Source: JBDSRX01 sp047445235
GTDB lineage: Bacteria; Patescibacteriota; Dojkabacteria; J137
Assembly: GCA_047445235.1 (NCBI GenBank)
Contig: JBLGEO010000085.1
Location: 1-43,185 of the forward strand
DNA: 43,185 bases
Direction: 5' to 3'
Below, in pieces: positions 30,356-39,078 of the stretch. Position numbers and translations under genes: made by a program. The first letter of the stretch is position 1; each line of letters starts with the position of its first letter. Under the pieces are notes generated by a model that saw nothing but the letters and a program-made list of their open reading frames with translations, did no database searches and was not told the origin of the DNA.

Positions 30356-30919
30356 ATGGATAAGTTAAACATTATTGTTATTGAAGGAACAAAAAGAACC
30401 GAGAGGTTGTCTATTACAGCTGCTAAATATGTGTTCGAAGTCGGTAAAACCATTCCAGAAATCGAAGTAACATTTGTAGACCCATTAGACTTTACATTAA
30501 CTCCAGAAGGACATAATCCTCAAGATAAAGACCCTAAATTTTCAGAATTAACTGCAAAAGCTGACGGTTTTTTTATTGTTACTCCAGAATATAATCATAG
30601 CTACCCAGGAACAATCAAAAGACTTTTAGATAGTGAATATGAAAACTTCCATCACAAAGCGCTTGGCCTAGGCGGTGTTTCTAATGGTCCATGGGGAGGA
30701 GTAAGATGTATTGAAGCTTTAAACCAAGTAGCAAAGGCATTAGGTCTTTCTACATTAAGAAAAGATGTTCAGTTCCCCTTTATTCAAGATATTTTTGATG
30801 AGAATGGAAAGCCAAAAGATTCCTCATACGAGGCTAGAGTTAGAGGAGTGTATTCAGAACTAATTTGGACTGCAAAATCTTTAAAGTATGGAAGGGATAA
30901 TTTCCCGGTAACTAACTAA
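30356..30919 (+). CDS. NADPH-dependent FMN reductase family oxidoreductase
   Basis: The 187-residue product has a flavodoxin-like fold (PF03358). IEGTKRTERLS (9-19) is the phosphate-binding loop, TPEYNHSYPGTIKRLLD (about 79-95) is the family's flavin-contact signature, and GGVSNGPWGGVR follows. Relatives reduce quinones, azo compounds, FMN or metals with NAD(P)H as homodimers or tetramers. It is the first gene of a unit with zwf and gnd, enzymes that make NADPH, so NADPH is the plausible reductant. The spacing to zwf is 19 bases. Confidence 0.9.
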   Translation: MDKLNIIVIEGTKRTERLSITAAKYVFEVGKTIPEIEVTFVDPLDFTLTPEGHNPQDKDPKFSELTAKADGFFIVTPEYNHSYPGTIKRLLDSEYENFHHKALGLGGVSNGPWGGVRCIEALNQVAKALGLSTLRKDVQFPFIQDIFDENGKPKDSSYEARVRGVYSELIWTAKSLKYGRDNFPVTN

Positions 30920-30938
30920 TAAATCTTAACTTTAGTAA

Positions 30939-32312
30939 ATGTCAGAACCGACAATAATTGTAATCTTTGGTGCAACAGGAGATCTAGTAAATAAAAAAAT
31001 TATTCCTTCAATTTACAATTTATTTAAAGAACAAAAACTTCCAGAAAAGTTCAAAGTAATTGCCTTTGCCAGAAGAGATTTTAAAGATGGAAAATATAAT
31101 GAGATTGTAAATGAGAGCTTAAATACTTATGGCGGAGTTAAAGAAGGAGAAGATGTTTCAGTGTTTTTGAAGTTGTTTGAATATTTTCAAGGAAATTTCG
31201 ACGATCTAGTCGCTCTTCAGGGATTAAATGAAAGATTAAAATCATTAACCGGAGAACTCGGAGGTCAATCCCAGAAGTTATTTTATCTAGCTGTTCCTCC
31301 TGAATATTACAACGAACTATTTTCAAATATTCACAATTCAAACATCCCAGATGAGAGATCTAGAATTATTGTGGAAAAACCATTTGGCAGTAATTTAGAA
31401 TCTGCACAGAAACTGGATGAACTTCTAGGTAAGTTATTTAAAGAAGAACAAATATTCAGAATTGATCACTATCTTGGCAAAGAAGCGCTGCAGAATATTC
31501 TTACCTTCAGATTTGCAAATTTAATATTTGAACCAATTTGGAACAGTAACTATATTGAAAGAATTGAGATTAGAACGTTAGAAAGTATGGGAGTGGAAAA
31601 AAGAGGTGAGTTTTACGATAAAGTGGGAGCTTTAAGAGATGTTGGTCAGAACCACCTGTTACAAATGCTAGCACTTACAACAATGGAGAATCCAGGAAGT
31701 GGTGACGTAAGAGAAAAAAGGGCAGAGCTTTTAGAAAAACTAGTGCCATTGACTGATGATGATGTGAGGAATAATTCCTTTAGAGCGCAATATGAAGGAT
31801 ATAAGCAGATAGAAGATGTAGACCCAAACTCTAATACCGAAACTTATTTCCACCTAAGCTGCAAACTTAATAGTGAAAGATGGAAGGATACAGAGATAGT
31901 CTTAGAAGCCGGGAAAAAACTAAATAGGGCAATTAAGGAAATAATTATTTTCTTTAAACCAGTTGGAAATAATCCTAGAAATAAGATCTTTTTTACGATT
32001 GAACCCACAGAAGAGATTAAGATAAAATTTCAATCAAACTCATCTGGTGATAAAAATTCAAAAGAAGAGGGAAGTCTTGATTTTAACTTTAGAGCAAATG
32101 TTGAAAAGAAACAGTACGTAGAGGAATATGCACAGTTGTTTCTAGATGCAATTGATGGTGAGATGATGTCTTTTGTAAGTTCTAAAGAAGTTGAAGCAAT
32201 GTGGAGATTTGTAGATTCAGTAAAAGATGGTTGGGACAAAGGTCTAACACAGTTAAATATATATAAACCAGGTGAGGATATAGTTATAACTGGATCTGGA
32301 AATAAACTTTAA
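30939..32312 (+). CDS. zwf: Glucose-6-phosphate 1-dehydrogenase
   Basis: The enzyme oxidises glucose-6-phosphate to 6-phosphogluconolactone with NADP+ (or NAD+) and opens the oxidative pentose phosphate route. The coenzyme loop GATGDLVNKK is at 11-20, EKPFG is at 146-150, and the catalytic RIDHYLGKE spans 174-182 with D176 and H177. At 457 residues it is about 30 shorter than typical enzymes; the core is complete. The leader lacks a Shine-Dalgarno sequence. gnd follows after 18 bases. Confidence 0.96.
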   Translation: MSEPTIIVIFGATGDLVNKKIIPSIYNLFKEQKLPEKFKVIAFARRDFKDGKYNEIVNESLNTYGGVKEGEDVSVFLKLFEYFQGNFDDLVALQGLNERLKSLTGELGGQSQKLFYLAVPPEYYNELFSNIHNSNIPDERSRIIVEKPFGSNLESAQKLDELLGKLFKEEQIFRIDHYLGKEALQNILTFRFANLIFEPIWNSNYIERIEIRTLESMGVEKRGEFYDKVGALRDVGQNHLLQMLALTTMENPGSGDVREKRAELLEKLVPLTDDDVRNNSFRAQYEGYKQIEDVDPNSNTETYFHLSCKLNSERWKDTEIVLEAGKKLNRAIKEIIIFFKPVGNNPRNKIFFTIEPTEEIKIKFQSNSSGDKNSKEEGSLDFNFRANVEKKQYVEEYAQLFLDAIDGEMMSFVSSKEVEAMWRFVDSVKDGWDKGLTQLNIYKPGEDIVITGSGNKL

Positions 32313-32330
32313 TTAATTAATAATTCGGAT

Positions 32331-33239
32331 ATGAAAAAACAGATAGGACTTATTGGACTAGGAAAAATGGGAAAAGGTCTAGTATTAAATTTTAAAGATC
32401 ACGGATGGGATGTTGTAGCGTTCAACAGAACAACAGAAACAACAGATGAGTTCGCAAAACAAGGGATTACACCTTCATATTCAATTGAAGAATTAGTAAG
32501 AAAACTTGAAGCACCAAGAGTGGTTTGGACAATGCTTAAGGCAGGAGATCCTACACAAGATGCTATCTTTGGAGAAAAGGGATTGATTAATTACTTACAA
32601 GAAGGAGATATTATTATTGAAGGAGGAAACTCTTTCTATCAGAAAGATGCTGAAAATGCTGAAAATTTAAAAACTAAAGGAATTAAATATATCGATGCAG
32701 GAGTTTCCGGTGGACCAGACGGTGCAAGAAATGGTGCATGTATTATGGTAGGAGGAGAAAAAGAAATATTTGATTATTCTGAGGAAATTTTTAAAGATTT
32801 ATCTTTAGAAAATGGATATAAATTCTTTGCTGGATATGGAGCAGGTCATTTTGTAAAAATGGTTCATAATGGTATTGAATATGGAATGATGCAAGCAATT
32901 GCAGAAGGTTTTAATTTGATGAAAGTATCTTCATACAAACTAAATTTAATAGATGTACTAGATATTTATCAACATGGAAGTGTTATTGAATCAAGATTAA
33001 TTAATTGGACTAAAGAAGGTTATGAAAAATTTGGTGAAGAATTAGAAGGAGTAAAAGGAGAAGTAGAGATGCTTGGTGAAGGTGAATGGACTGTTAAAAC
33101 TGCCAAAGAAATGGGAGTACCTGTTCCAATAATCGAAGGTTCAGTTAAATACAGATTAGATTCTATCGGGAATCCCACGTATATAGGTAAGGTATTATCT
33201 ATGATGAGAACTATGTTTGGAAAGCATGATGTAAAATGA
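32331..33239 (+). CDS. gnd: 6-phosphogluconate dehydrogenase (decarboxylating), short form
   Basis: The enzyme oxidatively decarboxylates 6-phosphogluconate to ribulose-5-phosphate. At 302 residues it belongs to the short form (YqeC/GndA-like), which lacks the large C-terminal helical extension. The Rossmann loop GLIGLGKMG is at 6-14. The NRT at 32-34 is usually read as NADP-favouring, although many short forms use NAD. Substrate motifs are VSGGPDG (125-131) and VKMVHNGIEYGMM, with K176, N180 and E183. The stop overlaps the DUF2461 start (ATGA). No 6-phosphogluconolactonase gene is present in this window. Confidence 0.96.
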   Translation: MKKQIGLIGLGKMGKGLVLNFKDHGWDVVAFNRTTETTDEFAKQGITPSYSIEELVRKLEAPRVVWTMLKAGDPTQDAIFGEKGLINYLQEGDIIIEGGNSFYQKDAENAENLKTKGIKYIDAGVSGGPDGARNGACIMVGGEKEIFDYSEEIFKDLSLENGYKFFAGYGAGHFVKMVHNGIEYGMMQAIAEGFNLMKVSSYKLNLIDVLDIYQHGSVIESRLINWTKEGYEKFGEELEGVKGEVEMLGEGEWTVKTAKEMGVPVPIIEGSVKYRLDSIGNPTYIGKVLSMMRTMFGKHDVK

Positions 33240-33895
33240 ACTACGATAAGTTAATAAAATTCTTAAACGAATTATCAAAAAATAACAATAAGGAATGGTT
33301 CGAAGCTCATCGTCCAGAGTACCAAACATTGCGCTCAGACTTCGAAGATTTAGTAAGAGACCTAATACTCGGAATTGGAGAATTCGACTCTAAAATTAAG
33401 CTTATAGACCCAAAAAAGGCACTCTTTCGAATCAATAGAGATGTTAGATTCTCAAAAGATAAATCGCCTTATAAAACTCAGTTTAGCGCTGGAATTACAA
33501 ACTTTAATAAAAACACTGGGCTTCCAGAGTATTATTTTCACATAGATAAAGATGGGACTATGGTTTGTGGTGGTGGGATGTGGGCACCTACTCCTGAGCA
33601 ACTCAAAAGTATAAGAGATCATATTATCCAACAGCCAGAAGCTTTAGAAGATATTGTTTACGATAAAAAGTTTGCAGATTACTTTGGAGACATTGGTGGT
33701 GAAAGTTTAGTCAGAGTTCCAAGAGGATATGATGAAACGAATCCTTTAGTTAAATATTTAAAACTTAAAGGTTTTACTATTGGAAAGGATTTCAATTTAT
33801 CTAAAGGGAAAATTAAAGATCCAATTAAGCAAGCACTAGAGGTTTATAAGAATATGTATCCTTTCATGGAGTTTTTAAGAGATGCAGTATTATAA
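33236..33895 (+). CDS. DUF2461 family protein (TIGR02453)
   Basis: The 219-residue product matches the DUF2461 family through NNKEWFEAHRPEY near the N-terminus, FRINRDVRFSKDKSPYKTQF in the centre, and YYFHIDKDGTMVCGGGMWAP with KSIRDHI after it. The family is widespread and soluble, with no agreed activity. Conserved Arg/Lys/His residues suggest a phosphate-bearing or nucleic-acid ligand. It is linked to gnd by an ATGA overlap. Confidence 0.92.
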   Translation: MNYDKLIKFLNELSKNNNKEWFEAHRPEYQTLRSDFEDLVRDLILGIGEFDSKIKLIDPKKALFRINRDVRFSKDKSPYKTQFSAGITNFNKNTGLPEYYFHIDKDGTMVCGGGMWAPTPEQLKSIRDHIIQQPEALEDIVYDKKFADYFGDIGGESLVRVPRGYDETNPLVKYLKLKGFTIGKDFNLSKGKIKDPIKQALEVYKNMYPFMEFLRDAVL

Positions 33896-33945
33896 TTATT
33901 TTATTAAATTTGTTAACATCCTTATATAAACTTTATTGAATAAAT

Positions 33946-34986
33946 ATGAATTACAGAACTTTAGGTAAAACAGGTTTAAAAGTTTCAGAGTTAGGCTTTG
34001 GAACATGGCAATTGGCAAATGACCCAGGAAGTTGGGTTGGAAGTGATCCAAAAGAGAGTTTGGAATGTTTACATAAATTTGTAGATGAAGGTGGAAACTT
34101 TATAGACACAGCTTGGATTTATGGATATGACGAAACTAAACCAGAAACTCATCCATCGGAAGAATTAGTAGGAAAATTTCTAAAAGAACATGGAAAAGAG
34201 AATATTATTGTAGCTACAAAGATTGCTCCTTTAGACATGCATTGGCCAGCTTGGAAGGGAACACCAATTCAAGAAGTTTTCCCAGCATCAAAAATCAAAT
34301 CTAGTGTTGAAGACTCTTTAAGATGTTTAGGAGTTGAACAAATAGATTTAATGCAATTTCATGTTTGGCAAGATGCTTGGGCAAATGAAAACGAATGGAA
34401 AGATACTGTACAAGAATTAATGCAAAGTGGAAAAGTTAAAAATTTTGGAATTTCAATTAACGATTATCAACCCAGCAACTGTTTGAAGACTTTAGATACA
34501 GGTTTAATTTCTACAATTCAATTTATATTTAATATTTTTCATCAAAAGCCAACAGAAAAACTTTTACCTTATGCAAAGGAACATAATATTGGTTTAATAG
34601 CACGAGTTCCTTTAGACGAAGGTGGGCTTGCTGGAAAGTTTACACTAGATTCAGTCTTCCCAGATGGAGATCTAAGACAACATTACTTTGAAGGAGAAAG
34701 ATTAACAGAGTTAGTAAAAAGAACAGATGAGTTAAAGAAACTATTGGGTAATGGAGTAGAGTCACTTCCAGAAATGGCTTTGAGATATATTCTTTCTTTT
34801 GATGAAATCTCTGCAGTAATTCCAGGAATGAGGAGACTTTACCAAGTTGATGGAAATATTAGCGCTGCAGAAGCTGGAAAGCTTTCAGTAGAGTTAATGA
34901 CTGAACTTAAAAAACACTCATGGGAAAGGAACTTCTACCACGAACATGATCCTAAGATGGAAGATACTGGTTACATCGAAGTCTAA
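33946..34986 (+). CDS. Aldo/keto reductase
   Basis: This is a TIM-barrel NADPH-dependent oxidoreductase of 346 residues. RTLGKTGLKVSELGFGTWQL opens it, and the catalytic tetrad is D54, Y59, K92 and H139 (in QFHVWQDAW). The C-terminal cofactor region includes SAVIPGMRRLYQVDGN. It lies 50 bases after DUF2461 in the same direction and may be part of the same NADPH-linked group. The carbonyl substrate is unknown. The likely start is the ATG at 33946, behind an AT-rich leader. Confidence 0.94.
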   Translation: MNYRTLGKTGLKVSELGFGTWQLANDPGSWVGSDPKESLECLHKFVDEGGNFIDTAWIYGYDETKPETHPSEELVGKFLKEHGKENIIVATKIAPLDMHWPAWKGTPIQEVFPASKIKSSVEDSLRCLGVEQIDLMQFHVWQDAWANENEWKDTVQELMQSGKVKNFGISINDYQPSNCLKTLDTGLISTIQFIFNIFHQKPTEKLLPYAKEHNIGLIARVPLDEGGLAGKFTLDSVFPDGDLRQHYFEGERLTELVKRTDELKKLLGNGVESLPEMALRYILSFDEISAVIPGMRRLYQVDGNISAAEAGKLSVELMTELKKHSWERNFYHEHDPKMEDTGYIEV

Positions 34987-34994
34987 GGATTCAA

Positions 34995-35023
34995 TTGCAA
35001 AATAAGAAATCTTCCACTATTCT
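34995..35023 (+). promoter_or_regulatory. Promoter of the MBOAT-SGNH operon
   Basis: TTGCAA (34995-35000), a 17-base spacer and TATTCT (35018-35023). It starts 9 bases after the aldo/keto reductase stop and gives a leader of about 17 bases. Confidence 0.55.
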
Positions 35024-35046
35024 GTAGCTAGAATTTCCTTTAATAC

Positions 35047-36465
35047 ATGACATTCACAACTTTAAGTTTTGCAATTTTCTTTGTAATAGCCTTCATTCCT
35101 GCGATCTTTTTGAAGTCCAGAGTAAGAATATATAAAGTATATCTTCTGCTTGTAAGCGCAGTCTTTTACTTCCTAATTAAACCCGAATTTTTAGCAATAT
35201 TAGCAATCAGTATTGTAATTAACTACGCTTTCAACGTTTTAATCTCTAGAAATCTAAATGGGAAAAAAGGTATTTTTGTATTTGCTATCATCATCAACCT
35301 CATATTCCTGGGAGTTTTCAAATACTATAATTTCTTTATAGATAGCTTTTTAAATATAACGAAAGCGTTAAACATACCTTCTACTTTAGGAGTAATACAA
35401 ATATTAGCTCCAGCTGGAATATCTTTCTTTACCTTTAAAGCTATATCTCACTTATTTGATGTGCACAGAGGAGACTTAAAGAAGTTTAATCTGCTGGATT
35501 ATGCAAACTTTATTTCTTTCTTTCCACAAATAGCATCCGGTCCGCTTGTAAGAGCAGATGTATTCTACGAAGACTTAAACTCCAGTCATAAATACAAGTA
35601 CAACATTGGAGAAGTAACAGGACTTTTTATTGGTGGGTTATTTAAAAAATACGTAATAGCAAGTTTCCTATTTATAATATTAGACGGACCATTTACGTCA
35701 CCTGCAAACTATAATTCATTAGAACTTTTTATTGCAATGCTTGGTTACGCATGCTTAATTTTTGTAGACTTCAGTGGGTATTCAGATATGGCAAACAGTG
35801 TAACAATGTTATTAGGATTTAAACCAGTCATCAATTTCAAGCTTCCATATTCTTCTGAAAGTTTAAAAGAATTCTGGAGAAGATGGCATATTTCTTTATC
35901 AGAATGGCTTAAAGATTATTTATATATTCCACTTGGTGGAAGCAGAAAAGGAGAAGTTAGAAAGTACATTAATCTCTTTCTGACAATGCTTATTGGAGGT
36001 TTTTGGCATGGTGCAGGAATTAACTTTATTATTTGGGGAGGAATACATGGAATTGGATTAGCTTGGAGTCACTTTGTTACTTGGCTTTTTGATTTTAAAG
36101 AGAACAAACTGATTAGATTCATTGGAGTAATAACTACATTTTCCTTTGTGAGTATTGCTTGGATTTTCTTTAATACAAAAACTTCCGAAATTGCACTTCA
36201 ATTTATAGGACAAATGTTTAGTTTTACAGACATGAATGCTACAGGAAAGGTCGTTACTCAAAGCAACTTAATCGATCCGCTAGTAATTTTAGTTATAGTT
36301 GGAGTTTTACTTTGGAATCTTGTTGGAGATAAAATTAGTAAGGTAGGAGTTTGGGTATTATCAAGAAATATAATAATTACATTCATATTAACAGCTGCTG
36401 CAATTGGTTTGATTTTAAAGTTTGGACCAACAACAGTACCACCATTTATTTACTTTAATTTCTAA
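35047..36465 (+). CDS. MBOAT-family O-acyltransferase (AlgI/PatA-like)
   Basis: This polytopic membrane enzyme of 472 residues moves acyl (usually acetyl) groups across the membrane for transfer to surface glycans. It has about ten hydrophobic helices. The MBOAT core is well kept: FVDFSGYSDMA (239-249), FWRRWHISLSEWLKDYLYIPLGG (276-298) and the catalytic H321 in GGFWHGA. The same core occurs in AlgI, DltB and PatA. The next gene encodes an SGNH hydrolase-like partner, as in PatA/PatB and AlgI/AlgJ pairs. That points to O-acetylation of a polysaccharide or peptidoglycan. Confidence 0.95.
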   Translation: MTFTTLSFAIFFVIAFIPAIFLKSRVRIYKVYLLLVSAVFYFLIKPEFLAILAISIVINYAFNVLISRNLNGKKGIFVFAIIINLIFLGVFKYYNFFIDSFLNITKALNIPSTLGVIQILAPAGISFFTFKAISHLFDVHRGDLKKFNLLDYANFISFFPQIASGPLVRADVFYEDLNSSHKYKYNIGEVTGLFIGGLFKKYVIASFLFIILDGPFTSPANYNSLELFIAMLGYACLIFVDFSGYSDMANSVTMLLGFKPVINFKLPYSSESLKEFWRRWHISLSEWLKDYLYIPLGGSRKGEVRKYINLFLTMLIGGFWHGAGINFIIWGGIHGIGLAWSHFVTWLFDFKENKLIRFIGVITTFSFVSIAWIFFNTKTSEIALQFIGQMFSFTDMNATGKVVTQSNLIDPLVILVIVGVLLWNLVGDKISKVGVWVLSRNIIITFILTAAAIGLILKFGPTTVPPFIYFNF

Positions 36466-36472
36466 TAACAAG

Positions 36473-37402
36473 TTGGTTCATAAAGAATTCAATATAAAAA
36501 GCAATAAAGGACATTCAATCTTAAACGACATAAGTGTTGTAGTTTTTGTTGCAGTCATTTTATTGTTCTTTTTTATAATAGATCCCTCTGGAGTACAGGC
36601 AATAATAGAAAGGGATAATATTTTTATAAAACATTCAAGCCTAAATGCACCAGCAGCTCAAAATAATTTAGGTTCTAAAAAATCTGTAACAGAATTACTG
36701 GCTTCACAACCTCAATTCGAACTAAAACCATTAAAACCTCAAAAACCTAACCCAGTTTCAGAAGGCTCTTACTATTTAATTATGGGAGATTCAATGATGC
36801 AACAAGGAATCGGTTCAAGTTTAGAAAACGATCTTCTGACTGGTAAGGTCTCAGGAGTTACAAGAGAAGCAATTCAGTCAACAGGGTTGCTACATCCAGA
36901 GAGACTTGATTGGTATTCTAGAGCTTCTCAGCTTGCAGATCAAACACATCCAGCAGTGGCAGTAGTTATGTGGGGATTAAATGATTTGGATAATATTTAT
37001 GATTGGAACACAGGTAGATCATACCTATATGGAAATGATGACTGGAAACTTGCCTATGCTCAGAAGGTGGATCAAATGATAAATATTCTTCTAAATGAAA
37101 AAGGAATAAAAAAAGTCTTCTGGATTGGCTTACCAATTGCAAGAGAAGAGAATTGGAATTATGGGATTAGAATTGAAAATGAAGTATTCAAAACAGTTGC
37201 AAGCAGATATATAAATGCAGTTTATGTTGATACTTTTGAGAGGTTTGCTGTAAATGGTGCATATTCAGAAACTGTAACAGACGATAGAGGAAATACTCAA
37301 TTTGCAAGACAAGCAGATGGAGTGCATGTAAACCTATTTGGTGGAGAAATCATGGCGGATTTAATTGTCAAAAGCATGAGAGATCATGATGTTCACTTTT
37401 AA
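36473..37402 (+). CDS. Membrane-anchored SGNH-hydrolase-like protein (DUF459 type)
   Basis: The 309-residue protein has one membrane helix near residues 20-38 and a Pro/Lys-rich linker, then an SGNH domain. MGDSMM supplies the block I serine, WGLNDLD the block III GxND, and DGVHVN the block V D-x-x-H. The family includes acetyl transfer partners of MBOAT enzymes and esterases. The start is uncertain: the frame is open from a TTG at 36422 inside the MBOAT gene, and the TTG at 36473, 8 bases after the MBOAT stop, is my choice because it leaves a short cytoplasmic tail before the helix. There is no ATG until the SGNH domain. Confidence 0.88.
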   Translation: MVHKEFNIKSNKGHSILNDISVVVFVAVILLFFFIIDPSGVQAIIERDNIFIKHSSLNAPAAQNNLGSKKSVTELLASQPQFELKPLKPQKPNPVSEGSYYLIMGDSMMQQGIGSSLENDLLTGKVSGVTREAIQSTGLLHPERLDWYSRASQLADQTHPAVAVVMWGLNDLDNIYDWNTGRSYLYGNDDWKLAYAQKVDQMINILLNEKGIKKVFWIGLPIAREENWNYGIRIENEVFKTVASRYINAVYVDTFERFAVNGAYSETVTDDRGNTQFARQADGVHVNLFGGEIMADLIVKSMRDHDVHF

Positions 37403-37406
37403 GTAT

Positions 37407-38249
37407 ATGGAAAGAAATAAAAAAACATTACAAATTATTACTGGCATAATCTTTATTCTTGTATTGGTAGGATTGTTTATATATGTTGCAAACCAGCTGC
37501 AATTGAATAAAGATTCTAAAGTAATAATTGATTCTAATAACAGTATCTTGGGTAACTTTACAAATCAGTTTAAAGACTCAGCCAAGGTATTCCAGAATGT
37601 AGATTCGATAAAAATTGATACAACAAAACAAAAAGAGCTAACCGACTTGTTAGCTAGTTACCCAGCACAAATTGAGAATTCTAAAAATCAATTAAAACCG
37701 GGGATAAATTCTCCAAGTAGTAATAATTATAAACTAGCAATATCAAAACTAGATTCAATCAGTGATTCTGTAAATAATTTGAAGTCTATTTTGGATATAA
37801 AATTATGTATTAACTCCAAGTTTGGAGATTACGCAAAGGTGCTAGGGACTATTACGGATCTACAAGATCAAGTAGCTAGATCTAACTCATTTTCAGATTC
37901 TAAGACAGTCGTGACTAATTTAAAGACGGCGTACTTAGATTTAGTTTCAAAATCTTTAGAATTAGATAAGTGTATAACAATGGATAAATTTTCGGATTTG
38001 AAGAAAAGTATTTCAGATGGACAAGCTGAGGATAAGGCAAGTGTAGATAATTACCAGACTACATATCTTGACCCTTTGATAGCACTTTATACTTCAGAAG
38101 ACTCTGCGAAGATATCTGAATTTATAGATGCAAACTCAGCCGTGAGTGTAAAGTTAAAATTACCTTCGTTGTTTGATAATTCTACAGATTTGTCTATTAC
38201 AGATAAAGTAATTGAAGAGGAGGTGATCGCTTTAGTTTCTAGGATTTAA
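37407..38249 (+). CDS. Membrane-anchored helical/coiled protein, 280 aa
   Basis: No family was recognised. A basic start (MERNKK) and a hydrophobic helix (about 8-28) precede some 240 residues of helix-rich, Ser/Asp/Lys-rich sequence with heptad-like spacing and two cysteines. I prefer ATG 37407, 4 bases after the preceding stop; ATG 37386 would overlap the SGNH gene by 17 bases and add seven residues. As the third gene of the MBOAT-SGNH unit it may scaffold the acylation complex on the outer face. That is an inference from position only. Confidence 0.75.
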   Translation: MERNKKTLQIITGIIFILVLVGLFIYVANQLQLNKDSKVIIDSNNSILGNFTNQFKDSAKVFQNVDSIKIDTTKQKELTDLLASYPAQIENSKNQLKPGINSPSSNNYKLAISKLDSISDSVNNLKSILDIKLCINSKFGDYAKVLGTITDLQDQVARSNSFSDSKTVVTNLKTAYLDLVSKSLELDKCITMDKFSDLKKSISDGQAEDKASVDNYQTTYLDPLIALYTSEDSAKISEFIDANSAVSVKLKLPSLFDNSTDLSITDKVIEEEVIALVSRI

Positions 38250-38261
38250 TAATTTCAAATT

Positions 38262-38300
38262 AAAAACGAGAGTTGAATTTCATATCAACTCTCGTTTAAG
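38262..38300. terminator. Intrinsic terminator between convergent genes
   Basis: AAACGAGAGTTGA (38264-38276) and TCAACTCTCGTTT (38285-38297) form a 13-bp stem with an 8-base loop. The T5 run on the minus strand suits the STAS-like gene, and the plus side ends in GTTTAAG. Confidence 0.85.
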
Positions 38301-38328
38301 TGTAATATCGGTCTTGGTGTTGTTACAG

Positions 38329-38748
38329 TTATGTAACAATATTTTCTAGCCATCTTTCTGCTTCTTCTCTTGTTGGAAAGTCCTTTATTAGGTCTTGCGG
38401 AGTTATTCCAGCAGGTGAACCTTCCTGAGCAGCAACTTGCTTTGCAGTTTCTGAAAGTATTATTTGTAGTAAAGGAATATATTTAGGATCTAATCCAAAG
38501 CTAGCAATCTGATTAAACTGTAAATCCCTAGTACCCTTTACAGCTAATTCAGAAGCAATTTTTTCCATTTCCATTAAATGCGAGCAATCCACTAGCAATT
38601 TTACAGGAAAATCTTTATCTTCAAGCTGAAGAGCTAGATCGTATACTCGTGTTATAAGTGCAATATAATCTTTTTCTGTGATCCTACTACCTAAAACTAT
38701 TTCAAGCCAATTGTTTTCGTCGAGAAATGCTTTTGTTTCTTGTTCCAT
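38329..38748 (-). CDS. STAS/SpoIIAA-like domain protein
   Basis: The 139-residue soluble protein has the alternating pattern of the SpoIIAA-like group (PF11964): a Trp-Leu-Glu-Ile-Val-Leu strand with G-x-IT, an acidic helix, a VKLLVDCSHL strand, a helix, then IASFGLDPKY, and a C-terminal FPTREEAERWL helix. These domains bind lipids or partner proteins. It is monocistronic, with no kinase or anti-sigma factor nearby, so regulatory use is unproven. The ATG at 38746-38748 is the natural start. Confidence 0.72.
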   Translation of the reverse strand: MEQETKAFLDENNWLEIVLGSRITEKDYIALITRVYDLALQLEDKDFPVKLLVDCSHLMEMEKIASELAVKGTRDLQFNQIASFGLDPKYIPLLQIILSETAKQVAAQEGSPAGITPQDLIKDFPTREEAERWLENIVT

Positions 38749-38899
38749 ATCTAAGTAATAATATATAGATAAATTTAGTATACAAGAAATTTATACACAA
38801 AGATATATTAAAATAATACGCAAAATTTAAATCGTTAACCTGTGCAGTGATTGCTATGGTATCTAAAAGGGAACAATAAGGGAGAAACATAATTTAAAA

Positions 38900-38973
38900 C
38901 GGGATGGATGGGTTTCGAACCCACAACCTTTCGCGTGACAGGCGAATGCTCTAACCAGTTGAGCTACCACCCC
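38900..38973 (-). tRNA. tRNA-Asp (GTC)
   Basis: The acceptor stem GGGGTGG/CCATCCC (one G-T pair), a D-arm GCTC..GAGC, the anticodon arm TTCGC-CTGTCAC-GCGAA and the GTGGG-TTCGAAA-CCCAT T-arm all fold. The anticodon is GTC and the discriminator base is G, as expected for Asp. CCA is not encoded. Confidence 0.97.
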
Positions 38974-39078
38974 ATTAAATAGATGCATAGGATTTTAACG
39001 GATTTTCGTGAATTTTTCTATAGTTTTGCTCACCTTTCTTTCATTTACTGTATAATATTATAGAATTAGCACAATTAT

